This document shows positions 22,739 through 31,072 of a stretch of 33,063 bases of DNA, piece by piece (within the stretch, counting starts at the first letter, position 1; each line of letters starts with the position of its first letter). The notes beneath the pieces are model-generated. The model ran no database searches. It was given only the letters and a program-made list of their open reading frames with translations, and had not been told where the DNA came from. The translations under genes were made by a program, and so were the position numbers. This DNA is from Oscillospiraceae bacterium. Its GTDB lineage: Bacteria > Bacillota > Clostridia > Oscillospirales > Ruminococcaceae. The stretch spans positions 1 to 33,063 of the forward strand of contig JAAYCI010000020.1 in NCBI GenBank assembly GCA_012729855.1, in the 5' to 3' direction.

Positions 22739-23254
22739 TCAGGCGGCCCCTTCTTCTTCGGCTTTCTTTTCGGCAAGGGCGTTCAGGCCCACGGCCAGGC
22801 CGCGCAGGTTGCCGGTAAGGGCGCTCAGCAGCATGCTCAGCAGGCCTTCGCGGTTGGGCAGCTTGGAAAGCGCGGTTACCTCGTCGGCGGTCATCACCTT
22901 GCCGTCCAGGTAGCCAATTTTCACGCTGAACTTGCCGCGGCTCTTCTCGGCGTATTTGCACAGGATGCGGGCCGGGGCCAGCGGGTCCTCGCCGCTCAGC
23001 GCCAGGGCGGTGGGGCCGGCCAGCACGCTGTCAAGCTCGGAAAGGTCGGTGCCGTCCACGGCCAGGTGCAGCATGGTGTTTTTAACCACCTTGTAGTCCA
23101 CGCCGGCTTCGCGCAGCTCGCGCCGCAGGGCGGTGTCCTGCTCCACGGTAATGCCGATATAGTCCACCAGCACGCCGGCTTCGGCGCCGGTCATCTGCTC
23201 GCGCAGGTTCGCTACCAGGGTTTTCTTCTGCTCTAAAATCTTATCACTTGGCAT
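22739..23254 (-). CDS. rplJ: 50S ribosomal protein L10
   Basis: 171 residues. [33 protein letters not shown] and the C-terminal L7/L12-binding helix ([20 protein letters not shown]) identify L10, the base of the ribosomal stalk. Start ATG 23254 follows GAGGTG by 6 nt; a GTG three codons upstream overlaps that site. It is preceded by an L10 leader and an attenuator, so expression is probably controlled by L10 itself. Confidence 0.97.
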   Translation of the reverse strand: MPSDKILEQKKTLVANLREQMTGAEAGVLVDYIGITVEQDTALRRELREAGVDYKVVKNTMLHLAVDGTDLSELDSVLAGPTALALSGEDPLAPARILCKYAEKSRGKFSVKIGYLDGKVMTADEVTALSKLPNREGLLSMLLSALTGNLRGLAVGLNALAEKKAEEEGAA

Positions 23255-23293
23255 TCTTTTCACCTCGTTTCGCTTGTAGGCTTGGGTTCAAAC

Positions 23294-23327
23294 AAAAACG
23301 CCTTTTCCTCCGCAGAGAAAAAGGCGT
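23294..23327 (-). terminator. Attenuator in the rplJ leader
   Basis: On the minus strand ACGCCTTTT pairs with AAAAGGCGT (23319-23327 and 23298-23306), followed by five U residues (23294-23298). It sits between the L10 leader and the rplJ start, as expected for a transcription attenuator governed by L10 binding. Confidence 0.75.
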
Positions 23328-23349
23328 GGCAAAACCGTAAAGTTTATGC

Positions 23350-23425
23350 GTGGCCTGTTTCTCGGCAGGATGGGATGCTTCCCGGTTAGGCGTGTGGTCA
23401 CGCTCCTGCTGTCTTTGAAACATCG
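23350..23425 (-). ncRNA. Ribosomal protein L10 leader
   Basis: The minus strand reads AAAGACAGCAGGAGCG ... CCCATCCTGCCGAGA, matching the remembered L10-leader core (AGACAGCAGG...ATCCTGCCGAG), in which CAGCAGG and CCTGCCG arms form the kink-turn-containing stem bound by L10-L12. It lies between the promoter at 23456-23484 and the attenuator, exactly where this regulator is found in other Firmicutes. Confidence 0.8.
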
Positions 23426-23455
23426 CACGCCGACGCAAAGCGGCGGCACCAGTCT

Positions 23456-23484
23456 ATTCTACCCGATGACAGGCAGCTTGTCAA
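23456..23484 (-). promoter_or_regulatory. rplJ-rplL promoter
   Basis: On the minus strand, consensus -35 TTGACA (23479-23484), 17-nt spacer, -10 TAGAAT (23456-23461). It lies just past the rplA stop, so rplJL can be made independently of the upstream genes. Confidence 0.85.
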
Positions 23485-23492
23485 CAACCAGT

Positions 23493-24185
<693 letters not shown>

Positions 24186-24200
24186 TATTTATGCCCCCCC

Positions 24201-24626
24201 TCAGTCTTTCACGACGACGCCCATGCTGCGGCAGGTGCCCGCAATCATGTTCACGGCGGCGTCCAGGCTGCCCGCGTTCAGGTCTGCCATTTTGGTGTTG
24301 GCAATCTCCTCCAGCTGGGCGCGTTTCAGGGTGGCCACTTTGGCCTTGTTGGGCTCACCGCTGGCTTTTTCCAGGCCCGCCGCTTTTTTAATAAGCGTGG
24401 CGGCCGGCGGTGTTTTGGTGATGAAGGAGAAGGAATGGTCGGCGTACACGGTGATGACCACCGGGATGAGGTAGCCGATGTCCTTCTGGGTGCGCTCGTT
24501 GAACTCCTTGGTGAACGACATGATGTTCACGCCGTGCTGGCCCAGCGCGGGGCCCACCGGCGGGGCAGGCGTTGCCTTGCCGGCCGGAATTTGCAGCTTG
24601 ATATAGCCGATTACTTTTTGTGCCAT
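24201..24626 (-). CDS. rplK: 50S ribosomal protein L11
   Basis: 141 residues. [20 protein letters not shown] at the N-terminus and the C-terminal RNA-binding domain ending in [10 protein letters not shown] ... GTCRSMGV. It binds the GTPase-associated region of 23S rRNA and affects factor binding and the stringent response. GGAGGT lies about 7 nt before ATG 24626. It is separated from nusG by a hairpin-rich 163-nt gap. Confidence 0.97.
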   Translation of the reverse strand: MAQKVIGYIKLQIPAGKATPAPPVGPALGQHGVNIMSFTKEFNERTQKDIGYLIPVVITVYADHSFSFITKTPPAATLIKKAAGLEKASGEPNKAKVATLKRAQLEEIANTKMADLNAGSLDAAVNMIAGTCRSMGVVVKD

Positions 24627-24657
24627 TTATAAACCTCCAAATAATGTGGTAAATTGC

Positions 24658-24703
24658 GGGCAGTAAAAGGTTTCTGCCCTCCCACGGGCGGCGGTTGCCG
24701 CCC
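24658..24703 (-). promoter_or_regulatory. Hairpins in the nusG-rplK spacer
   Basis: GGGCGGC-AACC-GCCGCCC (24686-24703, minus-strand reading) and GGGCAG/CTGCCC (24658-24679) form two consecutive stems ending 31 nt before the rplK start. There is no T-run. They may be a leader structure for L1 or L11 feedback, but no known motif is recognised. Confidence 0.4.
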
Positions 24704-24789
24704 TGTAAAACCGCGCGCGGGGCGCGGGTGTTACCAAAATGTACCCGCCTTGGCCCTTTGGCAGCGCCAGGCGCGGCCCTTCGGGCCCC

Positions 24790-25305
24790 CTAGATGGGTT
24801 TCACCTGTGTCAGCTCCAGCTCGGCCGGCGTTTCGCGGCCAAACATCGACACCTTCACGTTCACCTTGCCGGCCTCGCGGTCGATGCTCTCCACCAGCCC
24901 GATGAAGCCCTCCAGCGGGCCGCCCAGCACTTCCACGCTGTCGCCCACCGCGTAGTCCACGGTGGTCTCCTTGGTGTCCATGCCCAGGCTGTCCACCTCG
25001 GCCTGGGTAAGGGGCACGGGCTTGGAGCTGGGGCCCACAAAGCCGGTAACACCGCGGGTGTTGCGCACAATGTACCAGCTTTCGTCGGTCATCACCATCT
25101 TCACCAGCACATAGCCGGGAAAAAGCTTGCGCTCCACCATGCGTTCCTTGCCGTCCTTGATGTCGGGCACCACCTCGGTGGGCACCCGCACCTCCTGGAT
25201 AAGCTCCTGCAGGCGGCGGTTCTCCACAATGGTGGTCAGGTTCTGGGCCACTTTTTTTTCATATCCGGAATAGGTATGCACCACATACCAGTGTGCCTGC
25301 TCCAT
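24790..25305 (-). CDS. nusG: Transcription termination/antitermination factor NusG
   Basis: 171 residues. NGN domain (WYVVHTYSGYEKKVAQNL ... RKLFPGYVLVKMVM ... VRNTRGVTGFVG) and a C-terminal KOW domain (VGDSVEVLGGPLEGFIG). It binds RNA polymerase, controls pausing and links transcription to Rho or the ribosome. Start ATG 25305 follows AAAGGAG by 6 nt; the TTG just before it is not needed. It sits between secE and rplK as usual. Confidence 0.97.
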   Translation of the reverse strand: MEQAHWYVVHTYSGYEKKVAQNLTTIVENRRLQELIQEVRVPTEVVPDIKDGKERMVERKLFPGYVLVKMVMTDESWYIVRNTRGVTGFVGPSSKPVPLTQAEVDSLGMDTKETTVDYAVGDSVEVLGGPLEGFIGLVESIDREAGKVNVKVSMFGRETPAELELTQVKPI

Positions 25306-25350
25306 CAAAATCTCCTTTGGGTTGCAATCTGTTCGCCCGGCGGCCCTGCG

Positions 25351-25596
25351 CTACAGGGCCGTGCCCAGGTTGATAAGCAGGTTCAGCAGCCAGTTGAACA
25401 GAAGGTCCAAAAGGAAAATGAACACGGCAGCCAGAACAACGAACACAACGACGACCAAAAAGTTGTTCAGCACCTGCTTGCGGCTGGGCCAAACCACCTT
25501 TTTCAGCTCACCCCGGGTGTCGCGGAAGAAGCGCACAATGCCGCGGCCCATACGCACCAGGATATTGGGTTTTTTCTTGACAGATTTTTCCGCCAT
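25351..25596 (-). CDS. secE: Preprotein translocase subunit SecE
   Basis: 81 residues. A basic N-terminus, the conserved amphipathic helix FFRDTRGELKKVVWPSRKQV, and a single C-terminal membrane helix (FLVVVVFVVLAAVFIFLLDL). It clamps SecY in the export channel. Start 25596 is chosen because GGGAG lies 8 nt upstream; an ATG five codons further up overlaps that site. Length is typical of single-helix Firmicute SecE. Confidence 0.95.
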   Translation of the reverse strand: MAEKSVKKKPNILVRMGRGIVRFFRDTRGELKKVVWPSRKQVLNNFLVVVVFVVLAAVFIFLLDLLFNWLLNLLINLGTAL

Positions 25597-25657
25597 CTTC
25601 AACACTCCCATATATAGAATGAAGGAATGAAACGACCCACGCCTCGCGCCTGTGGCG

Positions 25658-25717
25658 CATCTCACGCTAAGCGCCGGTTTCGCCGGTTGCGCTCGAAACA
25701 GCACTGCGGTGCTAGTC
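25658..25717 (-). repeat. Dispersed structured element, copy 2 (rpmG-secE spacer)
   Basis: The reverse complement of this 60-bp stretch aligns with 53-114. It keeps the conserved CTGTTTCGAGCGCAA core and both hairpins with changed bases: AGCAC-CGCA-GTGCT (25700-25713) and CCGG-CGAAA-CCGG (25674-25686). It lies in the 241-nt gap between rpmG and secE, in the direction of their transcription, and is followed by further GC-rich small hairpins up to 25770. Confidence 0.6.
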
Positions 25718-25837
25718 TTGCGGCTCTCCGGCGCGGCTTCGCCGCTTGTTTCGCCGGGCGCGGGAAAATTTGTTTGCGTTCAAACTTGGCTTTTGGTTTT
25801 AGTGTTTACCCGCAAGCCAAATTTTGCCCTTCGGGCC

Positions 25838-25987
25838 CTATTTCGTTTCCCTGTGGTCGGTGTGCTTTTTGCAAAAGCGGCAGTATTTCTTCAGTTCCAG
25901 GCGGTCGGGCGTGTTTTTCTTGTTCTTAAAGGTGTTGTAGTTGCGTTGCTTGCACTCGGTGCAAGCCATGGTAATTTTCACAGTCAT
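25838..25987 (-). CDS. rpmG: 50S ribosomal protein L33
   Basis: 49 residues with a zinc-ribbon form: CTEC (residues 9-12) and CRFC (36-39), plus [20 protein letters not shown], which identifies L33. Start 25987 is set by GGAGGG about 7 nt upstream. It is the first gene of the rpmG-secE-nusG-rplK-rplA set. The zinc-binding version of L33 implies that a zinc-free paralogue may exist elsewhere. Confidence 0.96.
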   Translation of the reverse strand: MTVKITMACTECKQRNYNTFKNKKNTPDRLELKKYCRFCKKHTDHRETK

Positions 25988-26117
25988 AGCATAGCCCTCC
26001 AAATTGGTTGGGTGCCCATTGCGGGTGCTTTCAAATAACCCGGCGGCGCGCCCTCCCTCGGCGGCGTGTGGCAAATAAATGCGCACAAAAAAATAAACCT
26101 TCCGGCGAGGTACCCAT

Positions 26118-26146
26118 AGTTTATCACAGCCTGGGGGCTGCGTCAA
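26118..26146 (-). promoter_or_regulatory. Promoter of the rpmG-secE-nusG-rpl operon
   Basis: On the minus strand -35 TTGACG (26141-26146), 17-nt spacer, -10 TAAACT (26118-26123). This gives a leader of about 120 nt before rpmG. Confidence 0.75.
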
Positions 26147-26181
26147 GTACTACAGCGGTGGAAAAAACCCTGAAGATATTG

Positions 26182-26215
26182 TATAATAACTTGAATTGTG
26201 TGTAAAGCACAATTC
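26182..26215 (+). promoter_or_regulatory. TATAAT box followed by an operator-like inverted repeat
   Basis: A consensus -10 TATAAT (26182-26187) lies upstream of the unknown membrane protein gene; no good -35 is present. Five bases later comes a perfect 8-bp inverted repeat GAATTGTG (26193-26200), 7-nt spacer, CACAATTC (26208-26215), overlapping the expected transcription start. The half-sites resemble LacI-family operators, but it could also be an RNA hairpin. Confidence 0.45.
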
Positions 26216-26247
26216 CCCAACTACAGCAGAACAACCGAGGGCAGGGC

Positions 26248-26781
26248 ATGAAACAACGCAGGCAATGGATATTACGGATAGTGGCCGGGCTGGTGCTGGT
26301 GCTGGCGGCGGCCGGCATCACGGTGGTCATTCGCGACACGCTGATGCGCCAGGACCCCGAGGCCGCCCTGCCGGTGATGGACGTATACTACCGGGGCTTC
26401 GAGGAGGGCGAGCGCCTGCCCGCGATGAATATTGCTGTGGCCAACTACACCTGGCGCTTCCTGTTCGAGGAGGTAAGCGGGGAAATTGCCGGCGACGAGG
26501 GCTGGATGTGGGTGCAGCCAGGCTTTGTAGATGCCAATTCAAAGCTGGATCTGGTCTTCACCTTCGAGCCGGAAAGCGTGCGGGTAAGCACATGGATAAG
26601 CGCTGTCCAGGAGGATGGCGAGGAAGTCAACGAGTTTTTTCCTATACCCGAGGAAGACATGGCGGATTTTCGCGCGCCATCTGCCACAGGTACCTATTTC
26701 TATAAAGTGGACACCGAGTGGGGGCAGGGCCGCACCGTCACCTACTTTTTCGCCATTAAGGTTCCGTCAATAACCAGCTGA
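26248..26781 (+). CDS. Unknown membrane-anchored protein
   Basis: 177 residues. A basic N-terminus and one helix (WILRIVAGLVLVLAAAGITV, residues 7-26) anchor a soluble extracytoplasmic domain rich in acidic and aromatic residues (YTWRFLFEEVSGEIAGDEGW, GTYFYKVDTEW), which looks beta-rich. No family is recognised. GAGGG (26237-26241) lies 6 nt before ATG 26248. It appears monocistronic and divergent from rpmG. There is no lipobox, so it is likely an N-anchored surface protein. Confidence 0.75.
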   Translation: MKQRRQWILRIVAGLVLVLAAAGITVVIRDTLMRQDPEAALPVMDVYYRGFEEGERLPAMNIAVANYTWRFLFEEVSGEIAGDEGWMWVQPGFVDANSKLDLVFTFEPESVRVSTWISAVQEDGEEVNEFFPIPEEDMADFRAPSATGTYFYKVDTEWGQGRTVTYFFAIKVPSITS

Positions 26782-26833
26782 CCGGCCATTGCGGGGCACA
26801 AAACCTGCCTGCGTCCTGTGGCACAGAAATTGG

Positions 26834-26861
26834 GATGAGAGTGCTTTGATGAGTGTGCTTT
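26834..26861 (+). repeat. 14-bp tandem direct repeat upstream of the PAP2 gene
   Basis: GATGAGAGTGCTTT (26834-26847) is followed immediately by GATGAGTGTGCTTT (26848-26861), differing at one base. It precedes the AT-rich stretch expected to hold the promoter of the PAP2 gene and could be a binding site for a direct-repeat regulator. Confidence 0.4.
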
Positions 26862-26918
26862 AAAGAACAGATATAAAAGTGTTGAAAAAGTATTAAATAC
26901 CGCTATTTGGGAGACTTC

Positions 26919-27812
26919 ATGAACCGAACCGCACGCACGCTGGCCTTTATGATCCCGGCCATCCTGGTATACGCCGCCGGCTTTGTGGCGGCCGCTTTTT
27001 GGGACTTTACCATCACCAGCACCCTGTACGACCCACAAAACCTGTTTGCCATTTTAATGGAGTGCTTCGGCTGGTACCCGGCCTTTGTGCCCACCATTTT
27101 GCTGGCGCTTTTGTGGATGGCCCGCCCGCCGCTGGACGGCCGCCGCTGGATGCCGGTGGTGTGCGGTGTGGTGGCGGCCGCGGGGTTTGCCATCATTTAT
27201 ATTGTGGCGCGCGGGTATATGCTGAACCGCGGGCTGCTTACCGGCGGGCCCGAGGGCTGGATATGGCTGGCCGTGGGCATAGCGCTGGCCGCGCTTATGG
27301 TGTGGGGCGTGTTGCGCGCGGCCCCGGCCACCCGCGAGAAGCTGGTGTTTTTCGCCCTGGCCGGCAGCGTGATGATGGCGGCCAACCAGGTGGCTACCTA
27401 TATCATCAAAGCCATTTGGCAGCGGCCCCGCTTCGACGACATGCTGGCCACCGGCAGCTTTGACGCCTTCCGCGCCTGGTACGAGCCCTTTGGCCCCGGG
27501 GGCAGCTCGTTCCCGTCGGGCCACACGGCCAACGCCGCCTGTATTCTGGTGCTGCTGGTGCTGTGCGATTTATTCCCCGCCTGGCGCCGCCGCCGCGGCT
27601 GGGTGCTGGCGTTCTGCTGGGTGTTCATCGCCGCCATGGCGCTGGCCCGCATGTGGATCGGCCGGCACTTCCTGTCGGACACGCTGGCCGCGTCGGGCGT
27701 GATGGCGCTGCTGTTTTTTGCCATGCGGCGCACCAAACTTTACCAAAAAGCGCTGCGGCGCACACTGGAAACGTCCGAGGGCCTGCGGCAGGGAGGGAAA
27801 CATGCAGTTTGA
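26919..27812 (+). CDS. PAP2-family membrane phosphatase
   Basis: 297 residues with about six membrane helices. Phosphatase motifs: KAIWQRPRF (motif 1), FPSGHTANA (motif 2) and ARMWIGRHFLSD (motif 3, with Ala for the first Ser), giving the catalytic His and Asp. Family members dephosphorylate phosphatidate, undecaprenyl pyrophosphate or phosphatidylglycerol phosphate at the outer membrane face. A longer loop before motif 2 (DDMLATGSFDAFRAWYEPFG) suggests a bulky lipid substrate. ATG 26919 follows GGGAG by 5 nt; the upstream TTG in frame overlaps that site. It overlaps the methyltransferase gene by 11 nt, so the two are coupled. Confidence 0.88.
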   Translation: MNRTARTLAFMIPAILVYAAGFVAAAFWDFTITSTLYDPQNLFAILMECFGWYPAFVPTILLALLWMARPPLDGRRWMPVVCGVVAAAGFAIIYIVARGYMLNRGLLTGGPEGWIWLAVGIALAALMVWGVLRAAPATREKLVFFALAGSVMMAANQVATYIIKAIWQRPRFDDMLATGSFDAFRAWYEPFGPGGSSFPSGHTANAACILVLLVLCDLFPAWRRRRGWVLAFCWVFIAAMALARMWIGRHFLSDTLAASGVMALLFFAMRRTKLYQKALRRTLETSEGLRQGGKHAV

Positions 27813-28908
27813 ATTCACCGCGCCCTGTTATTTCGGGCTGGAATCCGCCGCCGTGTTTGATTTCAGGCGCCTGGGCGCCGGGAACGTGCAGGTGACCGAC
27901 GGGCGCATCAGCTTTACCGGCGGCGCGCAGCTGCTGGCCGAGGCCAACCTGTGGAGCCGATGCACCGAACGCATCATGATACGCCTGGCCAGCTTTCCGG
28001 CCCCCACTTTTGATGACCTGTTCGACGGTGTTTTCGCGCTGCCGTGGGAGGACTACATCCCCCGCGACGCCCAGTTCCCAGTCAAGGGCTCCAGCCTGTC
28101 CAGCACGCTGTCCAGCGTGCCGGCCTGCCAGAGCATTGTGAAAAAAGCGGTGGTGGAGCGCCTGCGCAAGGGCCACAAGGTGGCGTTCCTGCCCGAGCGC
28201 GGCGCGCAGTACCGCATCCGGTTTTCCATCCGCAAGGACCTGGCCGAGGTGTTTTTGGATACCTCGGGCGACGGCCTGCACAAGCGGGGCTACCGCCCGG
28301 CCGCCGGCGCCGCGCCCCTGAAAGAAACACTGGCCGCCGCCATGGCCGACTTTGCCCGCGTGCGGCGGGACAGCCAGGTGCAGGACCCCTTCTGCGGCAG
28401 CGGCACGCTGGTGATTGAAGCCGCGCTGAAAGCCCGCAACCTGGCCCCGGGGCTGCACCGCCGCTTCGCGGCCGAGCACTATGCCTTCCTGCCGGCCGGC
28501 CTGTTTGACGCAGCGCGCGAGAAAGCCCGCGCCGAGGCCCGGCCCGATGCCGCCTTTACCGGCGAAGGCAGCGACAACGACCCCGCGGCCATCAGGCTGG
28601 CGGCGGCCAACGCCGCCAAGGCCGGCGTGGCCGACTGCTGCCGCTTTGAGGTGCGCGACGTGGCCAGCTTTGTGCCCGCGCCAGACGCCCTGGTGCTGGC
28701 CAACCCGCCCTACGGCGAGCGCATGATGGACGCCAAAGCCGTGGCCGCGCTGGAGGCGACGCTGGGCAAGGCCATTGCCCAAAATCCACCGGCGGCCGCC
28801 CATATCATCACCGCCGACGCCGACTTTGAAAAGCACTTTGGCCGCCGCGCCAAAAAGCGCCGAAAGGTGTACAATGGCATGATCCCCTGCCAGATATATA
28901 TGTATTAA
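27802..28908 (+). CDS. THUMP-domain class I rRNA methyltransferase, RlmL/YpsC-like
   Basis: 368 residues. N-terminal ferredoxin-like and THUMP part (about 1-160; CYFGLESA, FTGGAQLLAEANLWSRCTER, RIRFSIRKDLAEVFLDTSGD), then GLHKRGYRP and a Rossmann methyltransferase domain with DPFCGSGTLVIEAAL (from residue 195; SAM binding) and catalytic NPPYGERM (from 301). This matches the RlmL/YpsC family, which methylates guanine N2 in 23S rRNA. The start is set by GGGAGGG (27791-27797) just before ATG 27802; the longer open frame is overlap with the PAP2 gene. A strong terminator follows. Confidence 0.92.
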   Translation: MQFEFTAPCYFGLESAAVFDFRRLGAGNVQVTDGRISFTGGAQLLAEANLWSRCTERIMIRLASFPAPTFDDLFDGVFALPWEDYIPRDAQFPVKGSSLSSTLSSVPACQSIVKKAVVERLRKGHKVAFLPERGAQYRIRFSIRKDLAEVFLDTSGDGLHKRGYRPAAGAAPLKETLAAAMADFARVRRDSQVQDPFCGSGTLVIEAALKARNLAPGLHRRFAAEHYAFLPAGLFDAAREKARAEARPDAAFTGEGSDNDPAAIRLAAANAAKAGVADCCRFEVRDVASFVPAPDALVLANPPYGERMMDAKAVAALEATLGKAIAQNPPAAAHIITADADFEKHFGRRAKKRRKVYNGMIPCQIYMY

Positions 28909-28922
28909 CAATAATTGCAAAA

Positions 28923-28955
28923 ATAAAACCCGCCCGGGTCTTGGGCGGGTTTTAT
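28923..28955. terminator. Bidirectional terminator after the methyltransferase gene
   Basis: ATAAAACCCGCCC (28923-28935) and GGGCGGGTTTTAT (28943-28955) form a perfect 13-bp stem with a 7-nt loop. The A/T ends let it serve the plus-strand genes and the convergent repeat-protein gene. Confidence 0.85.
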
Positions 28956-28998
28956 CATAATGCTGAAAGATGTGTAAAGTTTGCACGATATAGGTATA

Positions 28999-29655
28999 TC
29001 AGCCATTCGCGGCTTTTTGCTCAAGAGCGGAAATGCGGTTGGCATGATTTTCCACTTGGGCCTCAAGGGCTGCAACGGCCTCATGCCTTGCAACAGCATT
29101 TGGCAGGTTCTCATTCAATAGCTTCATCTGCTTGTCATAATTTTGGTAGAGGTTGGCGATGTCACCGTGTACTCGCTCAAAGTTTTCAGCCGTTTCTGCC
29201 CGAATGGCTGTTTGTTCATTGCGCGTATTCTCAAAACCTTCAGCCATTTCTGTCCGTATGGCTGCCTGTTCATTGCGCGTATTCTCAAAACCTTCAGCCA
29301 TTTCTGCCCGAATGGCGGCCTGTTCATTGCGCGCATTCTCAAAACCTTCAACCATTTCTGCCCGGATGGCAGCCTGTTCATTGTGCGTATTCTCAAAACC
29401 TTCAACCATTTCTGCCCGTATGGCAGCCTGTTCATTGCGCGTATTCTCAAAACCCTCAGCCATTTCTGCCCGGATGGCAGCCTGTTCATTGCGCGTATTC
29501 TTAAAACCTTCAGCCATTTCTGCCCGTATGGCTGCTTGTTCATTGCGCGTATCCTCAAAACCCTCAGCCATTTCTGTCCGAATGGTGGCCTGTTCATCAT
29601 ATATGGGTTGTAGTAATTGCTGGATAGCCTGCAAGTCTTCTTTTGTAAGCGCCAT
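28999..29655 (-). CDS. Coiled-coil protein with seven 18-residue tandem repeats
   Basis: 218 residues. A short head (MALTKEDLQAIQQLLQPIYD), seven tandem 18-residue units of the form EMAEGFENTRNEQAAIRA (residues 28-153), then a different helical tail with a second coiled-coil region (EAVAALEAQVENHANRISAL). 18 residues span five helical turns (3.6 per turn), i.e. heptad plus hendecad, which favours a long, nearly straight coiled coil. No signal peptide or membrane helix, so it is cytoplasmic. It has its own promoter with perfect spacing and a GAGGGG site about 8 nt before ATG 29655. The MALTKEDLQAI head is a common opening in Firmicute and phage coiled-coil proteins of unknown function. Confidence 0.88.
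   Translation of the reverse strand: MALTKEDLQAIQQLLQPIYDEQATIRTEMAEGFEDTRNEQAAIRAEMAEGFKNTRNEQAAIRAEMAEGFENTRNEQAAIRAEMVEGFENTHNEQAAIRAEMVEGFENARNEQAAIRAEMAEGFENTRNEQAAIRTEMAEGFENTRNEQTAIRAETAENFERVHGDIANLYQNYDKQMKLLNENLPNAVARHEAVAALEAQVENHANRISALEQKAANG
29197..29574 (-). repeat. Seven tandem 54-bp repeats within the coiled-coil gene
   Basis: Seven contiguous 54-bp units, about 90 percent alike, coding for the 18-residue repeats. Differences between units are mostly silent or swap Thr/Ala/Val/Lys at a few positions. As 54 is a multiple of three, all frames stay open through the array, and unit gain or loss would not shift the frame. Likely prone to length change by slippage. Confidence 0.92.
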
Positions 29656-29684
29656 ACTGCAGCCCCTCTCGTCAGTCTGAAACC

Positions 29685-29731
29685 ATTATAGCGAATGGCC
29701 AGATATCTTTCAAGTGGAGCGTTGCGCTCCA
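29685..29731 (-). promoter_or_regulatory. Promoter and adjoining hairpin of the repeat-protein gene
   Basis: On the minus strand: -35 TTGAAA (29708-29713), 17-nt spacer, perfect -10 TATAAT (29685-29690). Directly upstream of the -35 is a perfect inverted repeat TGGAGCG-TTG-CGCTCCA (29715-29731), which could be an operator or part of the end of the PocR-type regulator transcript. Confidence 0.75.
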
Positions 29732-29799
29732 TTGCTTTTGTGAAACGAAACTGCCGGGCGCAACTGCTCAGGCGTTTTTGTTGCCTGGTTGGCCTGCAC

Positions 29800-30831
29800 C
29801 TACTTCCGCGCCATATAATACTTCCGGTAGATGGCCGGCGTCAGGTTTTCGCAGCGCTTGAAGGTTTTGATGTAATACCCCGGGCTGCTGAAGCCCAGCT
29901 CGTCGCTGATCTGGTTCACCGACAGCTCGGTTTTCTCCAGTAGCTGCTTGGACCACTCCACCTTCTGCCGGGCCAAAAAGGCGGAGAATCCCTCGCCAAT
30001 CTCCTTGGCGAACAGCCGGCTGAAATGGCTGGTGCTGATATGGCACAGCCCGGCCATCTGCTTTTGGGTGACGGCCTCGCCCTTGTTTTCGTAGATATAA
30101 TCCAGCGCCGGCTTGAGCACCGGATTTTTGCACACCGGGCGGGCATCGTCGGCGGTGGTGATGTAAGACCGCGTGGTGGCACTCTTCATGGTGCGCTTGG
30201 CAAACTCGATGCTGCTGGTGGGGTAGCCGTGGAAGATATCGGCGGCTTTGGTGGCCTGCGGGCGGGCGTTCATCTGCTCGTACATCTCCACCAGCAGGTT
30301 TTTGTTGATGGCCTCCTCCACCACATAGCTGCACAAATCGAACAGCATGTGCGCCATGGACTCTATCTCCTTAAAGGGCAGCACGGGAATGGCCTTGTGC
30401 AGGCGCAGCAGCTCCTCGGTTTCAAACAGGCTTTTATTGGGGGATATCAGTATCTTTTCCAGCTGCGTGCCCTGCTCGTCGTCGGGCAGGCGCACCTGCC
30501 CGGCCATGGTGGCGCCTATGTACTGGCCGTCTATCATAATGGGCACGGCCAGGTCCACAATATTGCAATGGCACATATAGATATAGGGCGCGTTGGTGCG
30601 CACGGCCTCCAGCCCGCCGCGGGAGTCGCACTTGTGGCAGTACTTCACCAGCTCGGGGTCGGTGCGCACATGGTGGCAGAAGGGCCGCCGGCTGCTGTGG
30701 CGGGTCACCGGTATGCCCTTGTAGTCCACCGTGATGATGGCCAGCTTGGTGGCCTCGGCCAGGGAATCCTGCAAAATTTGCCACTTTTTTATGTCCAAAA
30801 TTTGCTCTAAGTTCAAAAACCCAGTACGCAT
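29800..30831 (-). CDS. PocR-domain AraC-family regulator, likely of glycerol/dihydroxyacetone genes
   Basis: 343 residues. N-terminal PocR ligand domain (about 8-175) with the family Cys/His pattern (FCHHVRTDPELVKYCHKCD ... YIYMCHCNIVDLAVPI), a helical linker, and a C-terminal AraC HTH pair (about 245-340; MAGLCHISTSHFSRLFAKEI and ISDELGFSSPGYYIKTFKRC). PocR domains are thought to sense small polyols such as propanediol or glycerol derivatives. It is divergent from glycerol dehydrogenase and dhaK, so it probably activates them. AAAGGAG lies 5 nt before ATG 30831. Confidence 0.92.
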   Translation of the reverse strand: MRTGFLNLEQILDIKKWQILQDSLAEATKLAIITVDYKGIPVTRHSSRRPFCHHVRTDPELVKYCHKCDSRGGLEAVRTNAPYIYMCHCNIVDLAVPIMIDGQYIGATMAGQVRLPDDEQGTQLEKILISPNKSLFETEELLRLHKAIPVLPFKEIESMAHMLFDLCSYVVEEAINKNLLVEMYEQMNARPQATKAADIFHGYPTSSIEFAKRTMKSATTRSYITTADDARPVCKNPVLKPALDYIYENKGEAVTQKQMAGLCHISTSHFSRLFAKEIGEGFSAFLARQKVEWSKQLLEKTELSVNQISDELGFSSPGYYIKTFKRCENLTPAIYRKYYMARK

Positions 30832-31072
30832 GGGTGCTCCTTTTCAGTAGGTGTTGTGCAACATGTGCAATTGTTTCGCCGTCATTTTTATCAATGTGTA
30901 TATTTTACCACCAATAAGTACACATTTCAACACAAAAGTCAAAAAAACACCATCGTCAATAGCAATAATGCGACAAAAGCGTGCGATGACGCCATAACAT
31001 TATGGGCGCATAATAGTAGCATACTCGACAAAAAGCTTCAAACCGCCGTGAATATAAAGGAGGAATAGCATC
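30832..31072. promoter_or_regulatory. Divergent control region between the PocR regulator and gldA
   Basis: About 240 nt, AT-rich. Candidate regulator sites: direct repeats CGACAAAAGC (30971-30980) and CGACAAAAAGC (31026-31036), 55 nt apart, and inverted repeats TGTTGTGCAACA (30852-30863) and ATTATG-GGCG-CATAAT (30999-31014). CATAAT (31009-31014) could be the -10 of gldA with only a weak -35 (GATGAC), fitting an activator-dependent promoter. No gene is present. Confidence 0.5.

Noticed and set aside
29197-29574. Regular repeats considered as a CRISPR array.
   Set aside because: The 54-bp units are contiguous without variable spacers, are coding and have no cas genes nearby.
29124-29732. Several long frames on both strands through the 54-bp repeats.
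   Set aside because: A repeat length divisible by three keeps every frame open. Only the minus-strand frame starting at 29655 has a ribosome binding site, promoter and plausible helical protein.
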